From Chondrus crispus (Eukaryota > Rhodophyta > Florideophyceae > Gigartinales > Gigartinaceae), in contig NW_005178990.1 in the NCBI RefSeq assembly GCF_000350225.1, forward strand, positions 178,695 to 242,694: a DNA stretch of 64,000 bases, in the 5' to 3' direction. Positions within the stretch are counted from its first letter, which is position 1, and the number at the start of each line of letters is the position of its first letter. The translations under genes were made by a program, and so were the position numbers. The notes beneath the pieces were generated by a model that worked only from the letters and a program-made list of their open reading frames with translations, was not told where the DNA came from and did not search any database. Of the stretch, positions 20,730 to 30,190 are shown in pieces.

Positions 20730-23700
20730 ATGGACCCGTTGAGTATCCTAGAACTGGTCGGCGCGGTAGAGCAGGTCGTCAGCCTTGTGCAAAAAGCCAT
20801 AGACACCCACGATGCCTACAAGAATAACGGAAGCTTGGCCACAAAAGTCCTCAAACAGTACCTCGAGCTCCAGAAATTGACGGAGAATGTCGCCAACGTC
20901 CCCATTCACGACCTAGAACCCCTACACAAGAATGAGTTGCAAGCTCAGGTTCAAGTCGTGTCGCGCTCTGTTTCGGGGTTGGTCAAGGAACTCAAGGATG
21001 AAACAGAGAATCCGAAAGGTAAATTACATGCCTTGGCGTCAGCCACCGGAGTTCGAGATGTCTTATTGCAGCGCCAACAGGAAGCCGAAAAGCTCTATGC
21101 TTCCATTGATAACGTAAGGAAGGAATTGCACGGGGTGAGAGAGACGCGCAGACAAGGATCGCGCGTAGTTCGTGAGATACGCTCACATGCACCGGTAGGC
21201 GACGTGTTCAAGCCCAGCTTCGCGGTTGAATTCAACCCTTCTACAGTGCTCATTGATTTAAAGTCTACATGTCGCGGCTGTACTGATCCTGACACTGTAG
21301 AGAGAAAGCTAAAAGCGGCTGTTCTGAGCACCAGAATAACTTCGCATGTAGGCGCAACGGCAGTTGGACAAGCCGGCGTCGGAAAAACATGTGCCCTCCG
21401 AGCAATTGCACATGATGAAGAGGTTGTCAAGCGCTTTCCAGGGGGAGTATATTTTTCAACTCTAGGGAAAGACGCAAGAGAAGCAGAGCTGAAGCAACGA
21501 CTCTGCGACGTTGTCCGCATCTCTGGGGGACGTGAACAAGGGGACAAGCTGTCCAATCTGGCCGACCTGGATGGGGTGCTAACAGGGGTTAAAAGTTGGT
21601 TTTCAGATCATCAGTGCCTGTTCATTTTCGATGATATCTGGTCGCGCAACAACAATGATGAGAAGATCCTGCTAAAACTCTCGAGCCTTGCCAGCACCGC
21701 AGTGCGCAATGGTCAGCCAGCCAGCAAGGTTTTGTACTCCACAAGAGATCCGACCCTATCACATCTTGGCGAGCAAGTTAAGTTTGAGCCGAGAGAAGGG
21801 CCTGATGCGTACGACATTCTAATTCATACGAGTGGAGCATCGCGTGGTGAAGTAGAAAATCCGATATCGAGAGAGGCGTTTCGCGAGATTCTTGACATGT
21901 GCGCGGGACTGCCACTGGCTCTGAATGTAGCAGGAGCTAGTGTTAAACAATCAAGAGGCGATCTTGCCGGGGACGTACCAAAGCTGTGGACGTTGTACCT
22001 GAAAACGATCAAAGAGAGCCCAGGAAGCGGTACGATTGGCGCACAGGAGGCAAGGGGCGGGTATAAATCGCTCTACGCAATGCTGCGCTCGTCTTTACAG
22101 CATCTAGACTCGCATGACAGCGAGGAATCTCCGTCTTTCTCGAAAATGCACCGCGCGTTGTGTGTTATGAAGAAACAGACTGTGATGCCTCTAGCGGTGT
22201 TAAGGGATCTCTGGGGAGCGGGCGATGTTAACATTGCAAGAAAGTATGCGACTCAGATGGAAAGTGTGGGGTTGGTTGACATTGGAGTTTTGGCGGACAC
22301 GACAGACCAAGGAATACGTCTTCATGATCTTACGCATGATTTCGCAGTCTCCGAAGCACAGCGGGTGGAAGGCCCCGGCTGGACCAAGCACTGGTGTCGG
22401 GAGCTGATTGACAGCTATCGGAAAGAGAGGGATGTGCTCGAAGCAGTAGTTGAAGATCAGGTCCCCAAGGAGGCTAGCGAGGCGGAGGAGGGATATTTTT
22501 TCGAGAATATTTGTCGACTACTTGTCGGGGCTGAGCTGATGAAAGAGCTGGGCTGCTTGCTTCTTAGTAGCAGGTGGATATTGAAGGTGTTGCTAAGAAA
22601 AGCTGTGTGGCAGCTGGTAGAAGCGGTAGAGGAGTTGAGGAAGCTTGCTAGTGAGAAACCAGAAGCGATTGCAAGTGAGCAGTTGTCTGCAATAGTTCTG
22701 GTGATGCAAGCTGCGCGGCTGAGTGTATCGTCTTGCGATGAGAGCGTTGCCGGTATCTGCTTTCAGCTTTACAGCAGGGCAATGCACAAACGGGGCGTGA
22801 AGAGCGTGGAGAGCTTCTTGTTGGACATCGAGAAGTTTGCGCCCAGACCGTGGTTACTCCCAATACGTTCATGTCTAACTGCAGCTGGGGGGAGGTTGCT
22901 GGAGACCTTTTACATTCGCGATTCATGTGTTAAGAAGGTGATGTTCGATTCGGACGGCGCGGTCGTTGGACTGGGGTATGATCCCGATGAGGGCAGCGAA
23001 GATGTGGAAGTATTCAAGAGTACCCAACACGGGGCATTTAATAGAACGGTTTGCGGCCCTTTCAGATCAGAGGACGAAGGGGCTCTGAGCCGAACGGGAA
23101 GCGAGACACAAATGGCTCGGACGAGTCAAGCAGCGGCAGAAGGCCAAAGGCCAACGGCTAGGACGAGTCGAGCAGCAGCAGAAAGTCGGCATCCGACACA
23201 ACGAGGCGCCTGGATCAGGACTGTGGGAAAGATGCTTAGCGAAAGAATGGCTGCCTGCTCTTGCTTTCGCCGGGCCCCTGAGAATGACCGTGCCGATGGC
23301 GGCGCTGACGCTGACGTGTCTGATGACGGCACATCACGCGTGACAGGTAGTGACAGTGCCGATAGCGTGACGCCTGGCGTACCCTTCGTAACAGCCGCTT
23401 GTCTCTCTGCGGACAGCACCCGTGCTGTTATCGGATTCAGCAATGGGGATTTGATTTCTTGGTGCACCAGAGAACACGAGCTTGTTCAATCCTTCAAAGG
23501 CCATTCCGATACGATATACGATGTCGTAATGAGCGGTGACGGGAAACGGATTGCGTCGGGGTCAGGTGACGAGACGGTGCGAGTATGGGACGCTGAGACG
23601 GGACGTCAAATCGGCCACACGATGACCGGGCACACGGATTGGGTGACGAGTGTGTCGATGAGCGGGGACGGGAAACGGGTTGCGTCGGGGTCATATGACA

Positions 23701-24659
23701 AGACGGTGCGAGTATGGGACGCTGAGACGGGACGTCAAATCGGCGACACGATGACCGGGCACACGAATTGCGTGACGAGTGTGTCGATGAGCGGGGACGG
23801 GAAACGGGTTGCGTCGGGGTCACGTGACGAGACGGTGCGAGTATGGGACGCTGAGACGGGACGTCAAATCGGCGACACGATGACCGGGCACACGAATTGG
23901 GTGACGAGTGTGTCGATGAGCGGGGACGGGAAACGGGTTGCGTCGGGGTCAGATGACAAGACGGTGCGAGTATGGGACGCTGAGACGGGACGTCAAATCG
24001 GCGACACGATGACCGGGCACACGAGTTTGGTGACGAGTGTGTCGATGAGCGGGGACGGGAAACGGGTTGCGTCGGGGTCACGTGACAAGACGGTGCGAGT
24101 ATGGGACGCTGAGACGGGACGTCAAATCGGCGACACGATGACCGGGCACACGGATTGGGTGACGAGTGTGTCGATGAGCGGGGACGGGAAACGGGTTGCG
24201 TCGGGGTCAGTTGACGAGACGGTGCGAGTATGGGACGCTGAGACGGGACGTCAAATCGGCGACACGATGAACGGGCACACGAGTTGGGTGAGGAGTGTGT
24301 CGATGAGTGCTGACAGCCAGAAGGTGCGGTCCGTGTCGTTTGATGGAACGGTGTTGCAATGGAAAGCGCGTCCGGGTGTCTCTGATTTGCAGTGGAAAGC
24401 GTGGCCGGGTGTCTCTGACATGGACCAAAGCTGCGAAACGAATGCTCATGAATTTGAAGGCCACGTACGGCCCTTGGACGCATTCGGCATCGTTAGTCGC
24501 GAGGGCAGAGCATTTGTCAAACAGGGAGATGGTACCGAAATCACTCTGGCAGACTTTGGAAGTCCAGTTTCCACCTTCGACATGGACGTGGAGCGCGGCA
24601 CTGTAGCCGTTGGCATGGAGAGTGGCATGTTTGGCATCCTGACAGTTGTGACTGCGTAA
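20730..24659 (+). CDS. NLR-like STAND protein: N-terminal helical domain, NB-ARC ATPase, WD40 propeller
   Basis: The 1,309-residue intronless product has the layout of a STAND signalling switch, as in Apaf-1 and fungal NWD proteins: a nucleotide-controlled oligomerising ATPase with a WD40 sensor. The N-terminal ~160 residues are helical and open with MDPLSILELVGAVEQV, like the start of many fungal STAND proteins. NB-ARC motifs are the P-loop GQAGVGKT (213-220), Walker B LFIFDDIW (DD at 301-302), STRD, GLPL (393-396) and an MHD-like LHDLTHD (HD at 532-533). A helical linker leads to a Ser/Arg/Ala-rich segment with two copies of an ARTS(Q/R)AAAE unit. Seven 43-residue WD units occupy about 921-1215, preceded by a weaker WD-like unit; a C-terminal extension follows. 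The ATG at 20730 is chosen because upstream residues look non-coding. An immune or self-recognition role is an inference from architecture. Confidence 0.9.
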   Translation: MDPLSILELVGAVEQVVSLVQKAIDTHDAYKNNGSLATKVLKQYLELQKLTENVANVPIHDLEPLHKNELQAQVQVVSRSVSGLVKELKDETENPKGKLHALASATGVRDVLLQRQQEAEKLYASIDNVRKELHGVRETRRQGSRVVREIRSHAPVGDVFKPSFAVEFNPSTVLIDLKSTCRGCTDPDTVERKLKAAVLSTRITSHVGATAVGQAGVGKTCALRAIAHDEEVVKRFPGGVYFSTLGKDAREAELKQRLCDVVRISGGREQGDKLSNLADLDGVLTGVKSWFSDHQCLFIFDDIWSRNNNDEKILLKLSSLASTAVRNGQPASKVLYSTRDPTLSHLGEQVKFEPREGPDAYDILIHTSGASRGEVENPISREAFREILDMCAGLPLALNVAGASVKQSRGDLAGDVPKLWTLYLKTIKESPGSGTIGAQEARGGYKSLYAMLRSSLQHLDSHDSEESPSFSKMHRALCVMKKQTVMPLAVLRDLWGAGDVNIARKYATQMESVGLVDIGVLADTTDQGIRLHDLTHDFAVSEAQRVEGPGWTKHWCRELIDSYRKERDVLEAVVEDQVPKEASEAEEGYFFENICRLLVGAELMKELGCLLLSSRWILKVLLRKAVWQLVEAVEELRKLASEKPEAIASEQLSAIVLVMQAARLSVSSCDESVAGICFQLYSRAMHKRGVKSVESFLLDIEKFAPRPWLLPIRSCLTAAGGRLLETFYIRDSCVKKVMFDSDGAVVGLGYDPDEGSEDVEVFKSTQHGAFNRTVCGPFRSEDEGALSRTGSETQMARTSQAAAEGQRPTARTSRAAAESRHPTQRGAWIRTVGKMLSERMAACSCFRRAPENDRADGGADADVSDDGTSRVTGSDSADSVTPGVPFVTAACLSADSTRAVIGFSNGDLISWCTREHELVQSFKGHSDTIYDVVMSGDGKRIASGSGDETVRVWDAETGRQIGHTMTGHTDWVTSVSMSGDGKRVASGSYDKTVRVWDAETGRQIGDTMTGHTNCVTSVSMSGDGKRVASGSRDETVRVWDAETGRQIGDTMTGHTNWVTSVSMSGDGKRVASGSDDKTVRVWDAETGRQIGDTMTGHTSLVTSVSMSGDGKRVASGSRDKTVRVWDAETGRQIGDTMTGHTDWVTSVSMSGDGKRVASGSVDETVRVWDAETGRQIGDTMNGHTSWVRSVSMSADSQKVRSVSFDGTVLQWKARPGVSDLQWKAWPGVSDMDQSCETNAHEFEGHVRPLDAFGIVSREGRAFVKQGDGTEITLADFGSPVSTFDMDVERGTVAVGMESGMFGILTVVTA
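23490..24392 (+). repeat. Tandem 129-bp WD40-encoding repeats
   Basis: Seven units of 129 bp (43 codons) begin at 23490, 23619, 23748, 23877, 24006, 24135 and 24264. Units 2-6 are identical except at codons 7, 8, 26 and 28 of the unit, which read D/N/N/S/D, W/C/W/L/W, Y/R/D/R/V and K/E/K/K/E. I found no silent difference among them. The first and last units have diverged further. The pattern points to recent amplification or gene conversion with change confined to surface-loop codons. Confidence 0.92.
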
Positions 24660-25400
24660 CATCCGAGGCGGTAGGAAACAGGCTCGTCGCCGCACTTTTG
24701 CTTATCACACCATTGAAATGGCTGCGTCGTAAGTGACGAAGTTGGAAGTGTCTTGGGACGTTCCCGTTACAGTGAGTAGTACGTGCACACCCGTGTTGCA
24801 TGCACTAAAAGTGCAGTACTCCCGGAAGGTTGTTGCGCATTTACAGTAAATATCTGGTGTCTTTCCTTAGGATCTGTGCAGTTGCAGGAAAATGTCCGGC
24901 ATGGACCGCGAGTGTGGCAGCGAAGTGAGTGAAGCGACGCATTACATCGGCGTGAGACCAGGTTTCTCCACAGGCGCCGCGCACTGACCAAAAGGTAAAA
25001 CAGGCAAGGCAAAGACTCGGCTAAAAAATGGCCCACATCAACAGCATGTGGTCTGAAGCGGCACGCACGTGAGCCTTCATCTCAGCCAAGGGTTGATGCA
25101 TCCTGTGTGCAAAACATGTGCGCAGCCGAGGACGCGGACCCTATTATCGGTCTCATACCCATCCAAGCAAATAGCATATTTATCCCGTCTAAAAGCGAGT
25201 TTGTGCGAGTTTGTAGATGGAGTCCTCCGGGCAGAGAGACCTTACGGGGAGGGCGTTAATGTTGAGGTCTGTAGCACCACTGGAAAACAACAATTTGCGA
25301 ATGAAATCCACACACGAGCAGTGTGGTCGGACAGGCCAAGCGGGACTCTATAAAAGTGGACATTTTCATTCCTCTTGTTGCCCTAGCATACCCCCACAAT
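24660..25400. other. Intergenic region, nothing recognised
   Basis: This is downstream of the NLR-like gene. Short frames on both strands show no recognisable protein features, and no repeats or RNA genes were identified. Confidence 0.3.
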
Positions 25401-25419
25401 TGAGTAGCGAGCGAAAACC

Positions 25420-25590
25420 CGGGACGAAGCTGTCCGGTCGGGTGCGACACCGTGTGGCGATTGCTCATAGTTTAGTGTGGGAGCCGAAGATCTTGCTGGT
25501 GGATGCAGTGTTAGAGCAGGCTGTACAGCAAGCGTTAGAGGAGGCGAGGAAGGGCTGGATGGAACGGAATGGGCAGAGGCAGATGGGAGA
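25420..25590 (+). pseudogene. ABC-transporter nucleotide-binding domain remnant
   Basis: About 50 codons preserve the core of an ABC ATPase of the ABCB type. There is a degenerate signature (TKLSGRVRHRVAIAHSLV, where LSGGQ plus QRVAIARAL is expected), a Walker B strand PKILLVD, and VQQALEEARKG from the segment after the D-loop. The stretch normally holding the catalytic Glu and the D-loop (DEATSALD) has been deleted. No Walker A or membrane domain is visible nearby. It is clearly non-functional as a transporter. Confidence 0.6.
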
Positions 25591-25671
25591 GACGAATAAA
25601 GGCCTGAAGGCGCGCCGAGCACGTGGGACTCGCGACCGAGGACTACATTGGTCGACTCACTGTCATGGGTA

Positions 25672-25805
25672 GTATGTCGCAGTAGGGCTCGTTTGTGGTG
25701 AGTCAGGGCTGCCACGAGGCGGGTGAAGTTGGGGGAAGCATGGCGGAGAAGGAGTATGGGCGTTTGCGGAGGATGTACGGGGCGACAGAGACGCAGAAGA
25801 GTCTC
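25672..25805 (+). repeat. Dispersed repeat, copy 2
   Basis: This matches 18530-18660 in the same orientation, around the shared core GGCTGCCACGAGGC and a following GGCGGAGAAGGAGTATGGG-like stretch. It adjoins the ABC-transporter remnant. The region from here to 26,750 contains G-rich low-complexity frames without recognisable domains and no clear gene. Confidence 0.5.
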
Positions 25806-26752
25806 TGTCTAACGGAGTGGGGGGACGACGGTGGGCAGCGCGGGCAGTCGGCGGGGGAGAGAGCAGCGGTCAGGGAAGGCAGGACCAAAGGAACAGGAGC
25901 GAAGTTTTGCAGAGGAGGGGGGAACGGAAGGACAATCGGAAGAGGCGATGAGTGAGGGAAGAGACGCGCGGGCAGGAACATTCGGAGGCTGGGGGTATGG
26001 CACGGCTGCAGGGGCAGTGGAGGCGACAAGCCTCGTGGAGCCATCGTGGACTCTGGAGCAGGCCTACAGGGTGTGACATGCTGGGGGGGGCGTGAGCAGC
26101 TTTTGGAAGATTGCTAGTACAGTCGACCCTACCTAATGCCGCCCCGTGCGAGGCCCCAAAAATGGCACTATTTGGTCGGCAGTGTCAAGTGACGTCGGCA
26201 CATACAGTATCTTTGTATGCACTCGGTAAATCAGGCGTAAACTCAGACCCTGAGAGGGAGGCATGCCTGCTCACGCATGTCCCGGCCGGCTTTGCGTTTC
26301 GTCCGGAGAGCCCTCGTCCTCATTGAGTAGGAGCGCAACTCCTGCTCGTCAGTCAGGGGAGCAAATTTGTGGACACACGTTTCAGGAGCGAGACGGTGGC
26401 ACATTTCTAGATTTTGAGAAATGTGTCATAAAAATGTGTTCTGCGCAAAAGAGTTTCAGGAAGCCTCCTGTCCAATGACAATCTCGGGGGGTTGCCCCCG
26501 CGACGCAACTTGATGAAATGTGTGCAGGACTTTATGACAAGGGCGAGTGAGCAGCGGACGATAGCCACCCCTCGACAGCCAATCCTCGACTTGCCCACGT
26601 AAACTTTACTGTATCGTTCTGCTCGTAGCTCCCTGCCTGTGCTTCCTTCATGCATTGGTGCACATACCGTAAATGTACAAAACCGTGAAAAACGGCACAC
26701 CTCTCGCGCGCAGTCTGGAAGCACTAATCCCCCCCTCCCCCCACCTGTCTCA

Positions 26753-27430
26753 TCATTCGTTCAGGCCTACACCCACCGATACTAGCGCGTTGATCGACGT
26801 GCACAATCCCCTCGGCTCTTTGCCCCCTTTTACGAACAGGTAATGCGACTTATCGCCCAACTCTATCTCGTTCCTCATCAGCCAGAGGTCCCCCGAAAAC
26901 CCCTTGCGACAACCTTGGCTCAACATCATCTCCACCTGCCCGTCGACGTCATGGCCCGCCGTGCGCACGTTGTCCCTTCGCGTGGCCTCCACCTTGGGGG
27001 CACCTCCGCCAGCTCTCAACCGTGCGAAACTTCCCGCCCGCGACATTGATGAGGCCAAAATCCAGCGAATTAAACGTCGTCGCCACCACGCCTGCATTGA
27101 CGTCTCGGTGTTCACATCTTTCGCACGCACGCCCGTGCTGTCCGTGTCTCGTGGCAACCCATACTGTTCTGACACGTCCGGCCTCCCCCTATTCGTGAGC
27201 AGCACATCTTCTGTGCCGGGCACGTCAAGCGGGCTGCGTGGCGTCACTAGGTACGAGTTGGGGCACACCGGGCACAGGTCCATCAGCCAGTCGTTGTTGA
27301 AGTCGAGCTCGACGACGGCCAACAAACGTGCCCGAAGGCCCATCCGTGCTCGGCGCGACGATGTCTGTGGCATCCGTGAGCGGGCATACCGTAGTGGAGC
27401 AGGTCGTGAGCAAAAAGGCAAAAGCGCACC
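26753..27430 (-). pseudogene. FG-GAP/ASPIC-UnbV (CRTAC1-like) protein remnant
   Basis: Two minus-strand frames together preserve pieces of a secreted FG-GAP repeat protein. One reads CSTTVCPLTDATDIVAP then GPSGTFV (about 27,310-27,400). After a frame change the other reads VVELDFNNDWLMDLCPVCPN (a DFNxDGxxDL-type calcium-binding repeat) and, further on, DVLLTNRG and DVSEQYGLP. Near the end, DLWLMRN and CTSINALVSVGVG resemble the C-terminal ASPIC/UnbV block. At least two further frame changes lie between. A hydrophobic AFAFLLTTCST segment upstream (about 27,400) may be the old signal peptide. The gene is broken; its original role cannot be told. Confidence 0.55.
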
Positions 27431-27433
27431 TGA

Positions 27434-27865
27434 CTGCTGAGAGACGGCGATGTCCTTTCAATTGTCGGGTGCGAGGCAGCGGTGGGCGAGGGCGGCGGGG
27501 AGGGCTCTGATAGTGGGGCACGGGCTGGGCCGGCGGCGGCGGGTCAGGCTGGCAAAGGCGAAGGGGCAGTGGCCTGGGTGAATAAGGCGGCGACGGCGGG
27601 GAAAGCGGCGCGCGTGGCGGTGCGGAGGGCGAGCGCGGCGCAGAACCGGGCGAGCGCGAGGCGGAGCCGTGAGAGGAGAAAGTTGCGGGAGGCGCGGAAG
27701 ACAACGTGGATGCGAGGGGTGGAGAGCCAGAACGAGCGGCTGGTGCGGCGGACGAGGGCGCTCGCGGAGAGGGTGCAGGTGCAGGTGCTGGTGCTGGTGG
27801 GGATGGCGAGGCGGCGTGGGGTGCGGGGGGGCGGAGATGTGGGAGAGAGAGTAAAGTTTACGTAG
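27434..27865 (+). pseudogene. bZIP transcription-factor domain fragment
   Basis: The frame contains a basic region of the form N-x7-R (AAQNRASARRSRERRK, near 27,635-27,685). It is followed by an amphipathic zipper with heptad positions K, V, L, L (through ESQNERLVRRTRALAERV). Such domains bind DNA as dimers. No ATG precedes the basic region in this frame; the frame is only open from 27434 after a TGA. It is either a gene fragment, a downstream exon, or translated from a non-AUG codon. The upstream residues are Gly/Ala/Arg-rich. It lies beside, and on the strand opposite to, the FG-GAP remnant. Confidence 0.55.
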
Positions 27866-28418
27866 CCGGAACAAGAGAATGGACGGAATGTTACTTGCAC
27901 CCCTTATGCATTACAGTAACAGCGAGGATACAGTGAGGGTACAGCGAGGATAGATTCCTGCGGAAACGTGTAACACGTGTTCCAGCAGAGTTGCAGCTGC
28001 TGGCACAGTGGCACCACTGTTGAAACAAGAAACTCACAGAACCTCTTTTTTTCGTCGTCTCTACTCTCACTTCTACTTATCCGTCTCGCTGCTGACGGTG
28101 ATCGGACAGCCTATCGTGGTCGGTTTGTCACTGGAGGCGGCTTGTTCCACCTGTGCCGGCCAGGACACTTTCCCTTTTACATAGTGCTTATCTCTCACAT
28201 GGTAACCGATGCCCCTTGCAGAGACGGTGTTCTTCATTGGATCGAGTGACGACGCCGACGTTCCGTAAAGGGAGAGGGAAGGACGTTGTCGGATGACAGA
28301 GACTTGGCAGGCCGCTACTTGGCACGAAGGAGGGGCACGAAGGAAGAGGGGAGCGACAGCGAAACAATGTCTCGAGATAAACCAATTCTCAATGGCGTCA
28401 CAAATCGCGGCGATGACG
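27866..28418. other. Intergenic stretch, nothing recognised
   Basis: Only short frames without recognisable features are seen on both strands. Near 27,914-27,950 a short CAGCGAGGATACAGTGAGGG tandem motif occurs. Confidence 0.3.
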
Positions 28419-28424
28419 AATGCA

Positions 28425-28492
28425 CTACTGTGCACGTGTTACTGTTGTGTACACGTGTTACTGTTTTGTACACGTGTTACTGTTGTCATATA
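28425..28492 (+). repeat. Short tandem repeat around ACACGTGTTACTGT
   Basis: Three head-to-tail copies of a unit of about 20 bp contain CACGTGTTACTGTT followed by TGTAC. ACACGTGT is itself a palindrome (E-box-like CACGTG). It is followed by an AT-rich stretch up to 28,560. Confidence 0.6.
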
Positions 28493-28789
28493 TAAAAATA
28501 ATAATTACACCCAAAACAATTGCACCAAAAATATGTTACATTACAGCATATTTTAGCTCACCTTCAAAACTACCGAGCCGTCCGGCAATTGTCACTGTTC
28601 TGCGCGAACCGCCTTCATTTGCGTTGGAGACCTAATGCATTTCTGTCGCAGGCCTGGCCATTTCGACAGTTTTTTTCCTCCCCCTGCAACGCTGAACTCC
28701 CTCCCCCTGTGCCCAAGCGTTTTCCTCACTCCCCAGCCTGTCGGCCCAAATTTGGAGCAGGCGGAAAAAACTAGGAGCATAGGCCAAAG

Positions 28790-29860
28790 TTACAAGTACT
28801 GTAGCATAGCGGAGGAGTACATGAGGAGAATTGTACGCATCTCTGGATATCTCAGAGAAATGGTCTCACCAAACACGTAAATCGTTTCGCTCGGGGAGTT
28901 GCTGTCTTTCCTCGCAAGCAGCGGGTCCATGAATTCGGTCGGAGCATCAAACTCCTCGACTACACTAATAGCAAGCGTGAGCTGAGCGACTAAGGCTAGC
29001 ACGGCGGCTTCTGGAATATGGCCGTTCTCCGTGACTAGACAGACGAGGTACGTGGCTAATAGTACGGCGCCCATGACTAGTGGGGCATTGTGCAAGTACA
29101 CGGTGCTTGAAATGTATACAATTCCCGAAGACATAAGGGCACACAAAGCGACGACAGCAAAGACAGACTTGCGAATGAGAGTTCCCTCGCCCTTCGCCTC
29201 GGCGACAAACATGCGATCACTGGCAGCGCGGCTGAGACGCATGACCTCCAATGTGATGTCAGCGGCCTCCAACAAGGCGAGGAACAGGCCGACGACGATG
29301 GCATATGCGCCGTAGAGCTTGACGAAAGAGGCGTCAGCCAGGGCGCCGAAGAAACAACGGACGATGGCGCCCAGGATGCCGCCGAACTCGAGGTAGCCGG
29401 TGGCGGCGGCAACGGCGCCGCTCGCCTGGACTGAACCAAAGAGAAGGGTCCAGACGCAGGAGACGACACCCGCATCAACCGGAAGGTGAACAGCCGAGAG
29501 CAGGGTGCGTAGGGTTAGCAGCGAGAGGCGCAGGATGAGAGGGCGGCCCACTCGAACGCCGAGGAAAGAGGCGGCGGCTGGCGTGTAAAGAAGCAGCGTA
29601 CAGATAACTGAGGAAAGCGCAAAGCTGAAAGCGAAACAGATAGTTTGGTACAAGTACATTTCCAACGCAAATCGTGCCAAAAAAACGCTGCCTCCGTGCC
29701 CCTGTGCGAGATGTGCACGTAGAGCTGAAAATTTTCGAAGCAGACCCTCGTCCTCTTTGGCTAGCAGCTCATTGAGAGCATGCGCCAGAACAATGATAGT
29801 ATAAGCATGAAGCAAGTAGAAATATCGACTGCGGGGCCGCAGACGAGTGAGGGACGTCAC
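28790..29860 (-). CDS. Polytopic membrane protein of unknown family
   Basis: The frame encodes about 356 residues with roughly eight hydrophobic segments (near residues 12-30, 66-88, 100-118, 128-150, 155-172, 183-202, 232-255 and 258-300). There is a cytosol-like Glu/Lys stretch between the first two. I do not recognise the family. The first in-frame ATG lies at residue 68 (29659); the conserved-looking part upstream begins at a GTG after an in-frame TGA. The sequence just before the frame (GTCTTCTTCAG) looks like a 3' splice site, so a short 5' exon may exist further upstream. No other breaks are visible. Confidence 0.55.
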   Translation of the reverse strand: MTSLTRLRPRSRYFYLLHAYTIIVLAHALNELLAKEDEGLLRKFSALRAHLAQGHGGSVFLARFALEMYLYQTICFAFSFALSSVICTLLLYTPAAASFLGVRVGRPLILRLSLLTLRTLLSAVHLPVDAGVVSCVWTLLFGSVQASGAVAAATGYLEFGGILGAIVRCFFGALADASFVKLYGAYAIVVGLFLALLEAADITLEVMRLSRAASDRMFVAEAKGEGTLIRKSVFAVVALCALMSSGIVYISSTVYLHNAPLVMGAVLLATYLVCLVTENGHIPEAAVLALVAQLTLAISVVEEFDAPTEFMDPLLARKDSNSPSETIYVFGETISLRYPEMRTILLMYSSAMLQYL

Positions 29861-30190
29861 TGAAGAAGACGTTCACTGCATCAAGTCGTTGAAAGGTTCT
29901 ATCTAGTTTCTACAAGATGTCCGAGAACCTCTTGCAGCAAGTGGAATTGCGAGAAGGGGACAAGTACAGTAATCCGTGTTTGTGTTTCGACATAAGAGAC
30001 CCAACAATTAGCCCTACACTCCACTAGTAAGTAACGCACGAACACTCGTCCACAGAATCATTTCATACTCAAAATGATTCCGAGGAGCTGCTCGCACCGT
30101 CCTCATTGTAGTACTGATGTGCAGAGCAGGAGCAAGTGTAGCTGCTATCTCGAGAAGGTGCCGAGCTTTGCTCGGATGGATATAATTCGA

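Noticed and set aside
23494..24483. Long antisense ORF opposite the WD40 repeats
   Set aside because: It is a by-product of the repeated 129-bp unit, which is a multiple of three and so keeps antisense frames open. It has no protein features.
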